The position numbers were made by a program, and so were the translations under genes. This document shows positions 28,687 through 38,721 of a DNA stretch of 64,000 nt, piece by piece (position 1 is the first letter of the stretch; every line of letters starts with the position of its first letter). The stretch is from the NCBI GenBank assembly GCA_012295225.1, contig WMKK01000007.1, forward strand, positions 62,001 to 126,000, read 5' to 3'. A model generated the notes under the pieces. It was not told where the DNA came from, ran no database searches, and saw only the letters and a program-made list of their open reading frames with translations. Origin of the DNA: Ostreococcus mediterraneus. Its lineage: Eukaryota > Chlorophyta > Mamiellophyceae > Mamiellales > Bathycoccaceae.

Positions 28687-29965
28687 CTAAATTTTTTGAC
28701 GCTTGGCCGCCTTGTCGGATTCATCCACAACGTTCTTAATCTTGCGATGCGGATACACGATGCGATCGCCTGTAGTTTCGTAATCGAACACGTTCTTTTG
28801 TGGTTGAGGATCGTTTTTGGAAAAGTAATCCATTTTCGTCAACGCCTCAAGCGCCGTTGGACGACGCGTGGGATCGTACGCGCACAACGCGTCAAACACG
28901 GCGATTATTTCTGGGTCTTTACTCAATGGCCGCGACGTCGGAGGGACACCATCTGGATGCGAATCCGGATATAAAATGTGCCTGGCTTTGTCGTAATACG
29001 GATGACACGTAACCATGGGCCAATCTTCGATGGTTGGCGTGCCTTTGAGTTTCACAATGGACGCCAACTGTTCCTCTTGATACATCGACCGCGGGTTTTC
29101 TTTCTCCTTTGGCACGCCCTGGAATGGCACCACCAACGTCGCGAGCTCGGCAAATATACAGCCCGCCGCCCAAATGTCAATCGAGCGCGTGTAGTGTCGA
29201 GCGCCGAGCAATAACTCGGGCGCTCGATACCACAACGTCACCACTGGACCGTTTTCATACAGCGGGCGCAACAAATTTCCAGGATCGACGAAACGCGCTA
29301 AGCCGAAATCCGCAATCTTAACCATCCCACACTCACTACCATCGCCCATGAGCAGCACGTTCTGCGGCTTAATATCCCGATGCATGATCCAATTTGAGTG
29401 CAAGTAGTGCAACCCGTGCAACAACTGCCACGTGACGCTCTTCACCATCCTCGGGTTAATCCACTGCCTATGTGTGCGATGCCAATGCAATATCACCCCT
29501 AAATCATACTCTGCGTAATCAATCGCTAACGATAATGATAATTCCTTCTTATCCACGATCACTTTATACAACCTCACAATGTTTTCGTGCGCGCAGCTCC
29601 GCAACATGGTCACCTCGCGAAACGTCGGCACCGGCAGCCCAGACACCGCAGCCTTGTCATCCTCCTCCGCTTTCGCCGTCTTCGGCGTCTTAAACGTTTT
29701 AATCGCACATACTCGACCTGTGTACGCACGCACACACGCACGCCGTCAGTCACACGCCGACGCACACGCACACGCCTTCCACACACACACACCACCGCGA
29801 GCGCCCGCGCTTTTGTCGTCCTCTTTGCCGCCGCGCGCGCGCACCTTGTCGACCTCGCGCGTAGTGCACGTGCCCGAACGCGCCCTCGCCGATGACGCCG
29901 ACGATTTCAAACGCGTCGGCGTCGACGCTCGTCGACGCGGCGAACGAGGCGCTCGCCCGACGCAT
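28687..29965 (-). CDS. CDK8: Cyclin-dependent kinase CDK8/CDKE (Mediator kinase)
   Basis: Exon 1 (29965..29845) encodes the Gly loop (VGVIGEGAFGHVHYARG). Exon 2 (29717..28687) starts in phase 1 and supplies RVCAIKTF. The 127-bp intron has GTGCGC, ACTGAC (29750..29745) and CAG. The product is 383 aa. Seen: PVPTFREV at the alphaC cyclin-binding site (SPTAIRE in plants), MHRDIKPQNVLL, DFGLAR, LLRPLYENGPVVTLWYRAPE, GCIFAELATL and LKGTPTIEDWP, all diagnostic of CDK8/CDKE rather than cell-cycle CDKs. It is the kinase of the Mediator CDK module, expected to pair with cyclin C and phosphorylate RNA polymerase II and transcription factors. The gene is head to head with TBP. Confidence 0.95.
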
Positions 29966-30121
29966 ACTGCAGAGGGGACCGACGACCGCGTGACGCCATT
30001 CGTCGCCGCACGCGTCGACTCCGGGGTGAAGCGTCTCGCGTCACGCGCCCGCATCGACGACTTCGAATCACGCCAGCGCGCACACGCGGCGTCTGCGCAG
30101 TCGCACGAGGGGCGGTGCGCG
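29966..30121. promoter_or_regulatory. Shared divergent promoter, CDK8 and TBP
   Basis: 156 bp separate the two start codons, so both promoters and 5' UTRs must fit here. The stretch is GC-rich. I see no clear TATA box on either side. Confidence 0.5.
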
Positions 30122-31094
30122 ATGAGCGCCGACGATCGAGATGAAGATTTTAACGCGATCGTCGAAGCGGAGGAAGATGCGGTGGATAGAAGCGTACATC
30201 CGAGTGGGATCGTACCGGTGTTACAGTACGTGTTGGGATGCGTGTTTTGCGCGCGCGTGTGGGCTCGTGCGAGGCGTGCGCGTGGGTTGGAGTCGGCGTA
30301 GATCTGGGAATTCTGAGAATTATTTAAACAGTCGAGAGCGCTCGAGGCACCGTTTCGCGAGCTGAGGAACTGACCGGTGGGTGACTTTTACGCGGCTTAG
30401 GAACATTGTGGCGACAGTGAATTTGGATTGTAAACTCGACTTGAAGACGATTGCGTTTCACGCGAGAAACGTGGAATACAACCCAAAGGTGATTAACCCT
30501 AGAGGCGCCTCGACTGAGAAACGCGACAGATTACTCTCGCGCGCGTGACGAATTCGACCGAGAACTGACGATGTATTCGATTTGTTTGTTTGCAAACACT
30601 AGCGTTTTGCGGCTGCGATTATGCGTATTCGTAACCCAAAGACGACAGCGTTGATTTTTAGCTCTGGGAAGATGGTGTGTACGGGTGCAAAGACGGAGGC
30701 GTTGGCGCGTGAAGCGGCGAGAAAGTATGCCAAGGTGATCATAAAGCTCGGTTTCCCCGCGCAATTCAAGGATTTTAAGATTCAGAACATGGTTGGCTCG
30801 TGTGATGTCCAATTTCCAATTCGTTTGGAAGGTTTAGCTTGGCAGCACGGGCACTTTGCGCAATACGAGCCAGAACTCTTTCCCGGTTTGATTTACAGAA
30901 TGCAAATGCCCAAGATTGTGCTTTTGATTTTCGTTTCGGGAAAAATCGTGTTGACTGGAGGTAAACGACGCGAAGATATCTACCAGGCCTTCGAGAATAT
31001 ATATCCCGTGCTCACTGAATTCAAAAAGTTGGCGCAACCAGATGAAGGCGCGGCGACGCCAGCGTTGCCGCAACCCAAATCAAAAGGCAAATAA
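30122..31094 (+). CDS. TBP: TATA-box binding protein TBP
   Basis: Three exons (30122..30225, 30401..30488, 30603..31094) encode 227 aa. Donors are GTACGT and GTGATT; ACTGAC lies at 30369 and 30564. The short acidic N-terminus leads to [10 protein letters not shown], and the saddle follows as two direct repeats ([70 protein letters not shown]). The DNA-contact Phe and Val positions look normal. A C-terminal tail ([19 protein letters not shown]) extends past the usual end. It nucleates pre-initiation complexes for all three RNA polymerases, including the 5S gene nearby. The splice model is firm because all three exons match the family without gaps. Confidence 0.97.
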
Positions 31095-31715
31095 AAAAAA
31101 GAAAACAAACCGTCTGGCTGGTTGATTCATTAAAAAAACAATTTAGAAAGAGAGAGAGAGAGAAGGAAAGAGAGAGAAAGAGAAAGAGAGAGGGGTTAGA
31201 GACACACAGAGACAGAGAAAGCACCGCAATGCGTACGCAAAGCACAGAGATGGTGAGCGTCGAACGCGTACGCTTATTCAAACGAAGAGAGAATAACGGA
31301 ATTGAAATTACTTAGCCGAGCCGCCACGGCGACGACGACGACAATCACGAACCCACAATGACGGAAACGCCATCCATCGTCCAACCCGCGCGCGTACGCT
31401 CATAGACTTTTAACACCAACACGTACAACAGTAGTAGTCACTCCGCGCGCGACCCAAATCCACCCCCAAATCCACACCACGCCTCACACGCCCCATACTT
31501 GATACACATCTCAACCCAATATCCGCGATCTCAACCACAACGCACACATAAAATCCCTTATCAAATTTCTTTAAAAACCACCACATCAGCCATAGGCGCG
31601 CCACACTACGTACACACTCGCCCCCACCGCGAGGGGCCGCGAGGGCGCGTTACCCCGAACGTTCGTTCGATCGCGCACCGACGCGAGAACGCGTCTCGCG
31701 AACGTCACGACGACG
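31095..31715. other. Intergenic region with GA-rich tract
   Basis: This 621-bp stretch carries the 3' flank of TBP, a purine tract of GA/GAAA units at about 31147-31197, and the promoter of psbY. Frames in it are short and of low complexity. No tRNA-like fold was found by eye. Confidence 0.5.
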
Positions 31716-33202
31716 ATGATGGCCACCATCACCCCCGCGTCCGCCGTCGTCATCGCGCCGCGCAGCGCCGTCGCGCCGTCGTCGCGCCGCGCGCGCGTCG
31801 CGTCGCGCACAGCCTCCGCGAAGGACTCGCGCGCCATCGCGGTGCGCGTGGCTGGGACAGCGTCGTCCGACGATGCGACGACGTGCGTCGACGACGTCGT
31901 GCACCGAGGGCAGGTACGTAGCGGAGAGATATATGCGTGAAAATACGTGCGATGGGATTGTGGCGTGCGCGTAGTCGGGCGGTCGATGGGCGAGGCGCGC
32001 GGCGCGGATCGAGATCGCGGATCGGGATCGCGGATGGAGATACGATATCCAGCGCGTGGGGTCGGATCGCGAACGGGTGGTTCGTGGCGGGTACGACGTG
32101 CGCCCGCGCGTGCGTGGATGTGTGATTGGAGAAATGCATGCGCAGTGGGATTTTTGACTGACGAGCGTGTGTTGTGTGCGCAGACGGCGGCGATGTCGCT
32201 CGCGGCGTCGGCGTTTTTCGCCGATCGCGCGGATGCCGCGCAAGAAGTCATGCAAACGGCGCTCGATGGGCGACCGTTGGTGTTCCTCGCGGTATTCGGC
32301 CCGGTGCTCGCGTGGGTGGCGTATAATATTCTTGGACCGGGTATGCGCCAGCTTGAAGGCATGCAAGAGAAGAACGCGAAGAGTACGAAGAAGGGGCGCG
32401 CGGTTGCCGCGCTCGCGGGTGGCCTCACGGCGAGCGCGTTGATGGGTTTGCCGGAAATGGCTGATGCGTCCACGGCGCAAGAGATGGCTAACCTCGCCGG
32501 TATTGACGGCCGCATTTCCATCTTTTTCGTGTTTGCGCCGGTGCTCGCGTGGGTGGCGTACAACATTNNNNNNNNNNNNNNNNNNNNNNNNNNNNNNNNN
32601 NNNNNNNNNNNNNNNNNNNNNNNNNNNNNNNNNNNNNNNNNNNNNNNNNNNNNNNNNNNNNNNNNNNNNNNNNNNNNNNNNNNNNNNNNNNNNNNNNNNN
32701 NNNNNNNNNNNNNNNNNNNNNNNNNNNNNNNNNNNNNNNNNNNNNNNNNNNNNNNNNNNNNNNNNNNNNNNNNNNNNNNNNNNNNNNNNNNNNNNNNNNN
32801 NNNNNNNNNNNNNNNNNNNNNNNNNNNNNNNNNNNNNNNNNNNNNNNNNNNNNNNNNNNNNNNNNNNNNNNNNNNNNNNNNNNNNNNNNNNNNNNNNNNN
32901 NNNNNNNNNNNNNNNNNNNNNNNNNNNNNNNNNNNNNNNNNNNNNNNNNNNNNNNNNNNNNNNNNNNNNNNNNNNNNNNNNNNNNNNNNNNNNNNNNNNN
33001 NNNNNNNNNNNNNNNNNNNNNNNNNNNNNNNNNNNNNNNNNNNNNNNNNNNNNNNNNNNNNNNNNNNNNNNNNNNNNNNNNNNNNNNNNNNNNNNNNNNN
33101 NNNNNNNNNNNNCCGGTGCTCGCGTGGGTGGCGTACAACATTTTGTCCCCGGGCCTTCGCCAGTTTGAGGACATGCAAAAGAAGAACGCGGGCAAGCGCT
33201 AA
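31716..33202 (+). CDS. PSBY: Photosystem II PsbY polyprotein precursor (interrupted by assembly gap)
   Basis: Exon 1 (31716..31913) encodes a 66-residue plastid transit peptide. Exon 2 starts at 32184 after a 270-bp GTACGT...CAG intron with ACTGAC at 32157. Exon 2 first gives a lumen-type signal (AAMSLAASAFFADRADA), then PsbY helix 1 (FGPVLAWVAYNILGPGMRQL). A second internal signal (ALAGGLTASALMGLPEMADA) precedes helix 2 (FAPVLAWVAYNI), which runs into the N run. After the gap comes a last helix (PVLAWVAYNILSPGLRQF), then KKNAGKR and a stop. PsbY of plants is also a polyprotein, cut into two single-helix PSII peptides beside cytochrome b559. Here at least three helices exist. The total number is hidden by the gap. 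Confidence 0.92.
32568..33112. other. Assembly gap (545 N) inside psbY
   Basis: The run of N begins and ends inside nearly identical psbY repeat units, so the gap most likely reflects collapsed or unresolved tandem repeats. Its length (3n+2) does not join the two flanking reading frames. Confidence 0.98.
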
Positions 33203-33383
33203 TTTAGCCTGCGCGCAGCTGCGTCATACATCATGACAACAACAACAACAACACAATTATAGTATTAGTCGAACACGCGGTATCTCGTTGCGCATGGAAA
33301 ATTTCTTTGCTCGACAATGAACTTGTAACATTGAAAGAAAACTGCTTTCAAATAAAATCATCATTTTACATGTACACGTACAA

Positions 33384-36047
33384 CTAAGGACTACTGAAAA
33401 GATCTGCGAATGGGTCCTTCGCGTGATTGCCCTTCGCCGCGCCTCCAGACATGGCGACGGGCGCGTTTGCACTAGATTGCTGAGGTCGCGCCGCGGGCGA
33501 CGCGGATATCAGATCTAACTGCGACAGTAAATCTACTGGAGCAGTCTGCGAAGACGAAGACGATGGTACTAGATTCGTCATGGCTGGTATCACCGGTGCC
33601 GGCGCATCGAGCGCAGATAACAGATCAAAAGGTGCGGCGGATGGCGGAGCTGACGAGCGCATCGTCGGCGCGCCTCGAGGAGGAGGCGCAAAGCCAGCCA
33701 GGGTGACCGGTGCGGACTCTTTCTTAAGCGGCGGTGCATTGCCAAACAAAGCATCGGCAAGTTTTGCCTTTGATTCGTCCACTTCAGGCGCGGAAATCTT
33801 TTGAGGAGGAGGCATTTGGGTGGCAACGGTTGTCGCGGGCGAAGTTGCGCCTCCACCAAAGAACATGTCCAAGTCGTCCACCGGCGCTTGACGTGACGGA
33901 GGTGCTTGAGGTACATCCGCCTTGTGATGTTCGAATACTAACGGCCCAGTACCGCGAGAATTCTTTGCCTTCATGACGCTTGATTCGATCGCTTTACTTT
34001 GTGCCTCAGCCGCCGCCGCCTTCTCGGCATCTCTCTGCGCCTTGCTCTGGTACGACTTGGCACCTTGCGCGAGCGCGTTGGCGACGTGCTGATTCATTAC
34101 CGCCAGGGAACGATCAATCGTCAATTCCATTGCGTATGGCGCTAAAACACTGGTGCGTACGGATGGGGACTCAGCCATGAGCGCCATGATTTCATTTGCT
34201 CGTTGTTGCTTCGTGATGGACTTGCTCGACGTATTTCGTTCCACTGCGCGCAACGCCTTGGCACTTAAACTACCACCAGAGCGCGTAGCTATTTTCGCAA
34301 TTGCGCTCAATGCCAGAGTTTCAATCGCGTTTCCTTCCATTTGCGTATCTACTGCATCAATGAGCAAGTCCATGAGCTCTTCGGAGCTTTTGCCGCTCAG
34401 CTCGCCAAACTCACCGATGACCCAAACCATGACTTGCAAGAGAACCAACGGCAGTTTCGGTCGCTTGAATAATTTCACGTAGGCATTCACCGCGGATTTG
34501 CGTGATAATTCATCAGCAACGGCGTCTCCCGTACCTTCTGCGATGAGTCGCATCAAACTTTGGCCAATCGATGGCTTCACCGCGTCCCCGGCGCTTTCAA
34601 ACAACGCCGTCATTGTCTCCACGTACCACTTGGCGTCTGGGGCGTACCTTTCGGCAAGCTCGGCAACGCGCGACGCCGCTTCGGCGCGCATGTACTGATC
34701 GCTATATCTATCGCCATCACGTTTCAAGAACGCCAGCATGCGTTCAACGATAACCTCGACGTTATTTGGCTTGGTCATTTTGTACAACAAGTCGAGCGTC
34801 TTTTTACGCAGCGTCTCGTCGTCGTCTTCTAGGCAATCCACGACCGCCATCTGGTGCTCAGCGGCGTAACTTGGATTCACGTTTACTATACACGCTAAAG
34901 CATTAAGACCGACGTATTTCAAGTTGTTATTTCTGCTTTTAATGAAGCGAGAAATAACAAGCGCGCACTGCGCCAAGAGCTGCGGGTTTGGATAAATGCT
35001 CGCAATTGTCCTCACTGTCTCGTACACCAGCGCGTTGCCAATTTGGTTCTTAGACAATTCTGCTCGCGCGAGGGTGTCTTCAAGCACAGAGTACATCTCA
35101 CTGCTCGTTTCTCGATCGTGCGCGCCTAGAATGGCTAGAATCTTCAACAGTTTAATCTGCACAAACGGCGCCGGCGTCTTGTGGTACTCATACGCCTTGG
35201 GCAACCTTCTATCAATCACTTGTTTCAACACGCTCACGAAACTCGAGGTCAAATTTTTGTGCGCCGTGGGATCGGTAGATATGAGTTCATACAGTGCGCA
35301 CACTGCCGCGGACATCACGCTAGGATCCTTGTCGCAAATCATCTCTCTAAATTTTCCGTGCAAGTGACTGACGCTCTGCGGGCTCTTCTGATAAAATCTC
35401 GCCAATGCCATCACCGCCTTCTTTCTCACGTGGCTAACCGAATGCATCAATAAATCTACAACTTGCGGTAATACTGCAGGCACAGTGTCCTCATTCACGA
35501 GCTCTGTAATCGTCGTCAACGCCGCGCACACCACCAAGTAATCGTCGCTTCGTAAATCCTGTTGCACCGTATTCACAATAAGTATAATCAAGTCATGGTT
35601 CTCATTCAGAAACGAGCTCGTGGCCAGGTATCCGCTGCGTTTAATCGTCACGTCGGACTCTACACACGCCTTGACCGCGTGAATATATCCAAAGCTGGCG
35701 TCGTGACCGAGCATCTCGAGGTACATCAACCGAAGCATGATTTCTCTGATCCTCTCCTTTTCAATCTTTGGTGCGCCTAGTAACGCGCGAAGATACATGG
35801 ATTCTTTCTGCATGATGACATCTTCATCGCTTTTACTCTTACACTCGCCTGTATAACGTGAAAATTGCGCGCGCGTCAGTCGACGAGAGCTGGTTTCGCG
35901 CGCGCAATCCAAACGAGAAGTGAGCAATCCGCGCGTGGCAAATCTACAAAACACGACGCCTTGAGACGCACCTATTTGCCGAATGAATTCATAAAACGCT
36001 CGAGACTTTGTTTTATGTACGCCCACTGGTACGGGTGGGGCGGACAT
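33384..36047 (-). CDS. AP4E: AP-4 adaptor complex epsilon large subunit
   Basis: Exon 1 (36047..35972) and exon 2 (35848..33384) encode 846 aa. The 123-bp intron (GTGCGT, ACTGAC at 35880..35875, CAG) is a multiple of three with no stop. Without splicing, 41 odd residues would break the conserved helix. The adaptin trunk is typical: YLEMLGHDASFGYIHAVK, LNENHDLIILIVNTVQQDLR, CALYELISTDP, RLPKAYEYHKTPAPFVQIKL. AP-4 sorts cargo at the trans-Golgi without clathrin. The C-terminal 200 residues are Pro/Ala-rich linker with short acidic-hydrophobic motifs (DDLDMFFGGG, FDLLSALD, PVDLLSQLD, DPFADLF). I do not see a folded ear domain. Confidence 0.92.
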   Translation of the reverse strand: MSAPPVPVGVHKTKSRAFYEFIRQIGASQGVVFCRFATRGLLTSRLDCARETSSRRLTRAQFSRYTGECKSKSDEDVIMQKESMYLRALLGAPKIEKERIREIMLRLMYLEMLGHDASFGYIHAVKACVESDVTIKRSGYLATSSFLNENHDLIILIVNTVQQDLRSDDYLVVCAALTTITELVNEDTVPAVLPQVVDLLMHSVSHVRKKAVMALARFYQKSPQSVSHLHGKFREMICDKDPSVMSAAVCALYELISTDPTAHKNLTSSFVSVLKQVIDRRLPKAYEYHKTPAPFVQIKLLKILAILGAHDRETSSEMYSVLEDTLARAELSKNQIGNALVYETVRTIASIYPNPQLLAQCALVISRFIKSRNNNLKYVGLNALACIVNVNPSYAAEHQMAVVDCLEDDDETLRKKTLDLLYKMTKPNNVEVIVERMLAFLKRDGDRYSDQYMRAEAASRVAELAERYAPDAKWYVETMTALFESAGDAVKPSIGQSLMRLIAEGTGDAVADELSRKSAVNAYVKLFKRPKLPLVLLQVMVWVIGEFGELSGKSSEELMDLLIDAVDTQMEGNAIETLALSAIAKIATRSGGSLSAKALRAVERNTSSKSITKQQRANEIMALMAESPSVRTSVLAPYAMELTIDRSLAVMNQHVANALAQGAKSYQSKAQRDAEKAAAAEAQSKAIESSVMKAKNSRGTGPLVFEHHKADVPQAPPSRQAPVDDLDMFFGGGATSPATTVATQMPPPQKISAPEVDESKAKLADALFGNAPPLKKESAPVTLAGFAPPPRGAPTMRSSAPPSAAPFDLLSALDAPAPVIPAMTNLVPSSSSSQTAPVDLLSQLDLISASPAARPQQSSANAPVAMSGGAAKGNHAKDPFADLFSSP

Positions 36048-36172
36048 CGCGTTGGTGATGAGGTACGCAAGCCACGTTCTGAGGAGCCCACGGGACGCGC
36101 TCTTCTTTTTCTGGAACGAGACGCTTCGATGTGTGAAAAGAATTCTGTACTATTATATGCTACGTGAGCGCA

Positions 36173-37432
36173 TTAGCGACCGATGGTATCCATCGACTGC
36201 GTCTCGCTACCATTCATGAGAAATTTCTCGGCAACTTTATCTTCAATCAAAGCGACGGCAGCTTCCTCGCCTCGCGGCAAAGAGTGCCCGCCAAACGCCC
36301 AACGCACGTGACGCTTGTAAATTGTAAAGTTTAAGAAACTGTTGCCCCAATGCGTTTTAATCTCCCGCGACTCGAGAGGTTCGAAACAACAACACAGTTT
36401 GAGCTTTGTTCGACACGCCGGTCGACATAAATGCGGTTCATTGACAATCAAGTGCGTCAACATGGGCAGTTCAGCGCACGTCCGCAAAATGTAGTTTATG
36501 GTTTCCTGATCAAAGTTGTGCGTCGTAGCGACGACAATTTTCGCCATACGACACTTTGATAGCACATTTTCGGCGCTATCGTAGATGAAATCTACATCTC
36601 GAAACTTACGTCGCGCTTCGATGACTAAATGCTCCTGACACTCAATTCCGCACACGCTCACAGACGGAAAAGCCTTGGCCAAACCCGCGGCCAGAGAGCC
36701 ACATCCCGATCCAACGTCGACAATAGCCCCTGTAGCGACGTCTGCGAATACATTATGATCTCTTATTAGTGAAATCATGCCGTGTTCGTCTGTACGACCT
36801 GGATGTAACGCTCGTCTACTCTTTTGCGTCGGCGCCGCGTCAAGTTCATCCTTGGTCGATTCTTTCGACCCATGCACGCCAATCTTTACCCGCTTCCCGC
36901 GCTCCTCCTTCTGAGGCTCGATTAAACACTTTTCATCACACATCACATCCATCGGTACGCATCGTTTCCATCGCGCTTTAGCTCCTAACGTCGGATGTCT
37001 ACACAAACTACCGCTCGGCGCGATCAATCGCAGCGACACCGGCGGCAAAGCGAACACATCCAACTGCCACCCTCCGCTCTCTGCCCCATGCAATAATCCA
37101 ACAGGGCTCAACTCATTATTACCCCAAATCAACGAACACGAATGCTCGCCCGGTGGAAGCTGCACGCACGCATCAAACAGCTCCTTAACCGTAACGCTCG
37201 CGTGTACGTCCACAATCACATCTCTCACTACCGCCACTTCCGCATTCGCTGAACGATTACGCGTGCGCGAAATCCACTCCAACGTGAGCTTAATCTTTCC
37301 TACATTCGTCGACAACGTCGTCATCGCCGTTCCTTTCCGAGTCGGCGTCGTTTTCGCGCTCTTGCGCGCTCCACCGTCGGAAGCGGCATCGTCTCGAGAT
37401 TGCGCCTTGGTGCGCTTCGCACCGAGCGCCAT
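36173..37432 (-). CDS. Probable SAM-dependent methyltransferase, unknown substrate
   Basis: A 419-aa protein. The C-terminal half carries a Rossmann-type SAM motif I (AIVDVGSGCGSLAAGLA), an acidic residue after strand 2 (VCGIECQEHL) and later strand/loop elements (AKIVVATTHNF, LTHLIVNEP). Before motif I, HGMISLIRDHNVFADVATG resembles the region preceding motif I in DOT1-like and rRNA-type enzymes, but I cannot assign a subfamily. The N-terminal 190 residues are a separate, unrecognised domain after a basic, nuclear-type leader (GAKRTKAQSRDDAAS). Same strand as AP4E, 125 bp upstream of it. Confidence 0.75.
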   Translation of the reverse strand: MALGAKRTKAQSRDDAASDGGARKSAKTTPTRKGTAMTTLSTNVGKIKLTLEWISRTRNRSANAEVAVVRDVIVDVHASVTVKELFDACVQLPPGEHSCSLIWGNNELSPVGLLHGAESGGWQLDVFALPPVSLRLIAPSGSLCRHPTLGAKARWKRCVPMDVMCDEKCLIEPQKEERGKRVKIGVHGSKESTKDELDAAPTQKSRRALHPGRTDEHGMISLIRDHNVFADVATGAIVDVGSGCGSLAAGLAKAFPSVSVCGIECQEHLVIEARRKFRDVDFIYDSAENVLSKCRMAKIVVATTHNFDQETINYILRTCAELPMLTHLIVNEPHLCRPACRTKLKLCCCFEPLESREIKTHWGNSFLNFTIYKRHVRWAFGGHSLPRGEEAAVALIEDKVAEKFLMNGSETQSMDTIGR

Positions 37433-37762
37433 GGATGGCGGCGGCGATTCGATTCGATTGTATTCGATTCAGTTCAACTTCGTGCCATTCAATATCCACG
37501 CGCGCGCGCGCGCGTGGGAAACAATGACGTTTTGGGAGCGTGAGTGGTTGGATATGTTCAGAAGTGATGAATTCGATTTTTAGAGTCGCGAAACGTGGAT
37601 CAATATTGTTAAAAATAACCGACTAGATACATCATCTCTCGACGATCAGCCTAAAATGCTACGTAGCAGAGCTCGCTCTCGGGTCTCATGTGTGCTTGCT
37701 TTCTCTCTCTCTCCTCGAGTCTTCGTTGTAAACTCAAAAAACTCAATCACCGCGCGCGCCCA
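37433..37762. other. Intergenic region between methyltransferase and petN
   Basis: This 330-bp stretch has a GATTC-rich segment near 37445-37475, a pure CG run near 37500 and a CT tract near 37701-37720. A 50-codon frame on the plus strand (37431-37583) overlaps the methyltransferase start and is not called. Confidence 0.4.
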
Positions 37763-38721
37763 TTACAAGCCCGAGCGACCCCAGACGACGAGGGACAAGG
37801 AGAAGGAAAAGGTAGCCATGATGGCAGCCCACGCCAAGTTGACGATGAACGGCTCACCCTCAGCCACTTGAACCAACTCAGTCGCCGCTTGGACCGGCGC
37901 GGCGGTCATAGCTTCCGCAACCATGCCAGTCACGGCGGCGCCCAACGCGAGCTGTCGGGACACAAAGCGCGTTTTTTGGTCAGTTTCAAAAGCTCAAAAC
38001 GCAAACGCGCGCGCGCATACAAACACCCATCACCACCCTCGGACGCCTCTCGCGCGAGCACCGTGAACAACACGCGCCATCGCACGTCTCCCCATCGCAC
38101 AGGCAGTCATATCGACGCATCCGCGACGCCATACGCGTGGAAAAGCCGCCCCGCGTGCGCGACTTTATCCACTCCTCAGCCTCGATACGATCCCACGCCC
38201 GCGATCGACGCCGCCGCGCCCCGCGCGCGCAAAGCCATCGCACACCGCGCGCACACACGCACGCATATCATCCACATGCATCGTTCTCGCGCGGTGTGCG
38301 ATACGCCAACGCGCGAATGCGCGACGACGCCCCGATCGCTCGCGCGCGATCGGTTCGCGATCCCGAAACCCCACCCACGCGCGTCATCGCGCGCGCGCAT
38401 CGCCCCATCGCGCGACGTCCCGCACCGCCCTCGCGCGCATCGACGCGATGCGCGAGTTTCCCACGCATCCGCACCGCGCGCGATCGCGGCGCGACGCCGC
38501 GCGAGGCGTCCGCGACGCCGCGCGCGCCGCGACGGCGTGTTATCATCACCCCGCGACTCGGGCCATCGCAGCGCATCGCATCGCATCGTAAACACGCGTA
38601 CCTTATCGGCGCGAAGGACCGCGGCGGCGGGCTTGACAACCTTGGCGGAAGACTTTTTCGCGGTCGTCGCGCGCGCGTGCGCGACGGTCGGGCGGGTCGT
38701 GGAGGCGGTCACGGCAAACAT
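37763..38721 (-). CDS. PETN: Nuclear-encoded cytochrome b6f subunit PetN precursor
   Basis: Exon 1 (38721..38602) gives a 40-residue transit peptide (MFAVTAST..., [10 protein letters not shown]). Exon 2 (37951..37763) follows a 650-bp intron (GTACGC, ACTGAC at 37984..37979, CAG). The product is 102 aa. Exon 2 opens with a hydrophobic lumen-type signal ending near AAPVQA. The last 25 residues ([20 protein letters not shown], then GRSGL) are almost identical to plastid PetN, the 29-aa single-helix subunit VIII needed for b6f stability. An acidic spacer ([13 protein letters not shown]) stands before the helix. petN is a plastid gene in land plants, so this is a nuclear copy with bipartite targeting. 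Divergent from the MadBub gene. Confidence 0.95.

Noticed and set aside
31586-33178. Long frames on both strands running through the N block
   Set aside because: Unknown bases create no stops, so these frames are artefacts of the gap. Only the psbY frame is supported by homology on both sides.
37431-37583. 50-codon frame ending MFRSDEFDF
   Set aside because: It overlaps the methyltransferase start codon on the other strand, is composition-driven at its start and has no recognised family.
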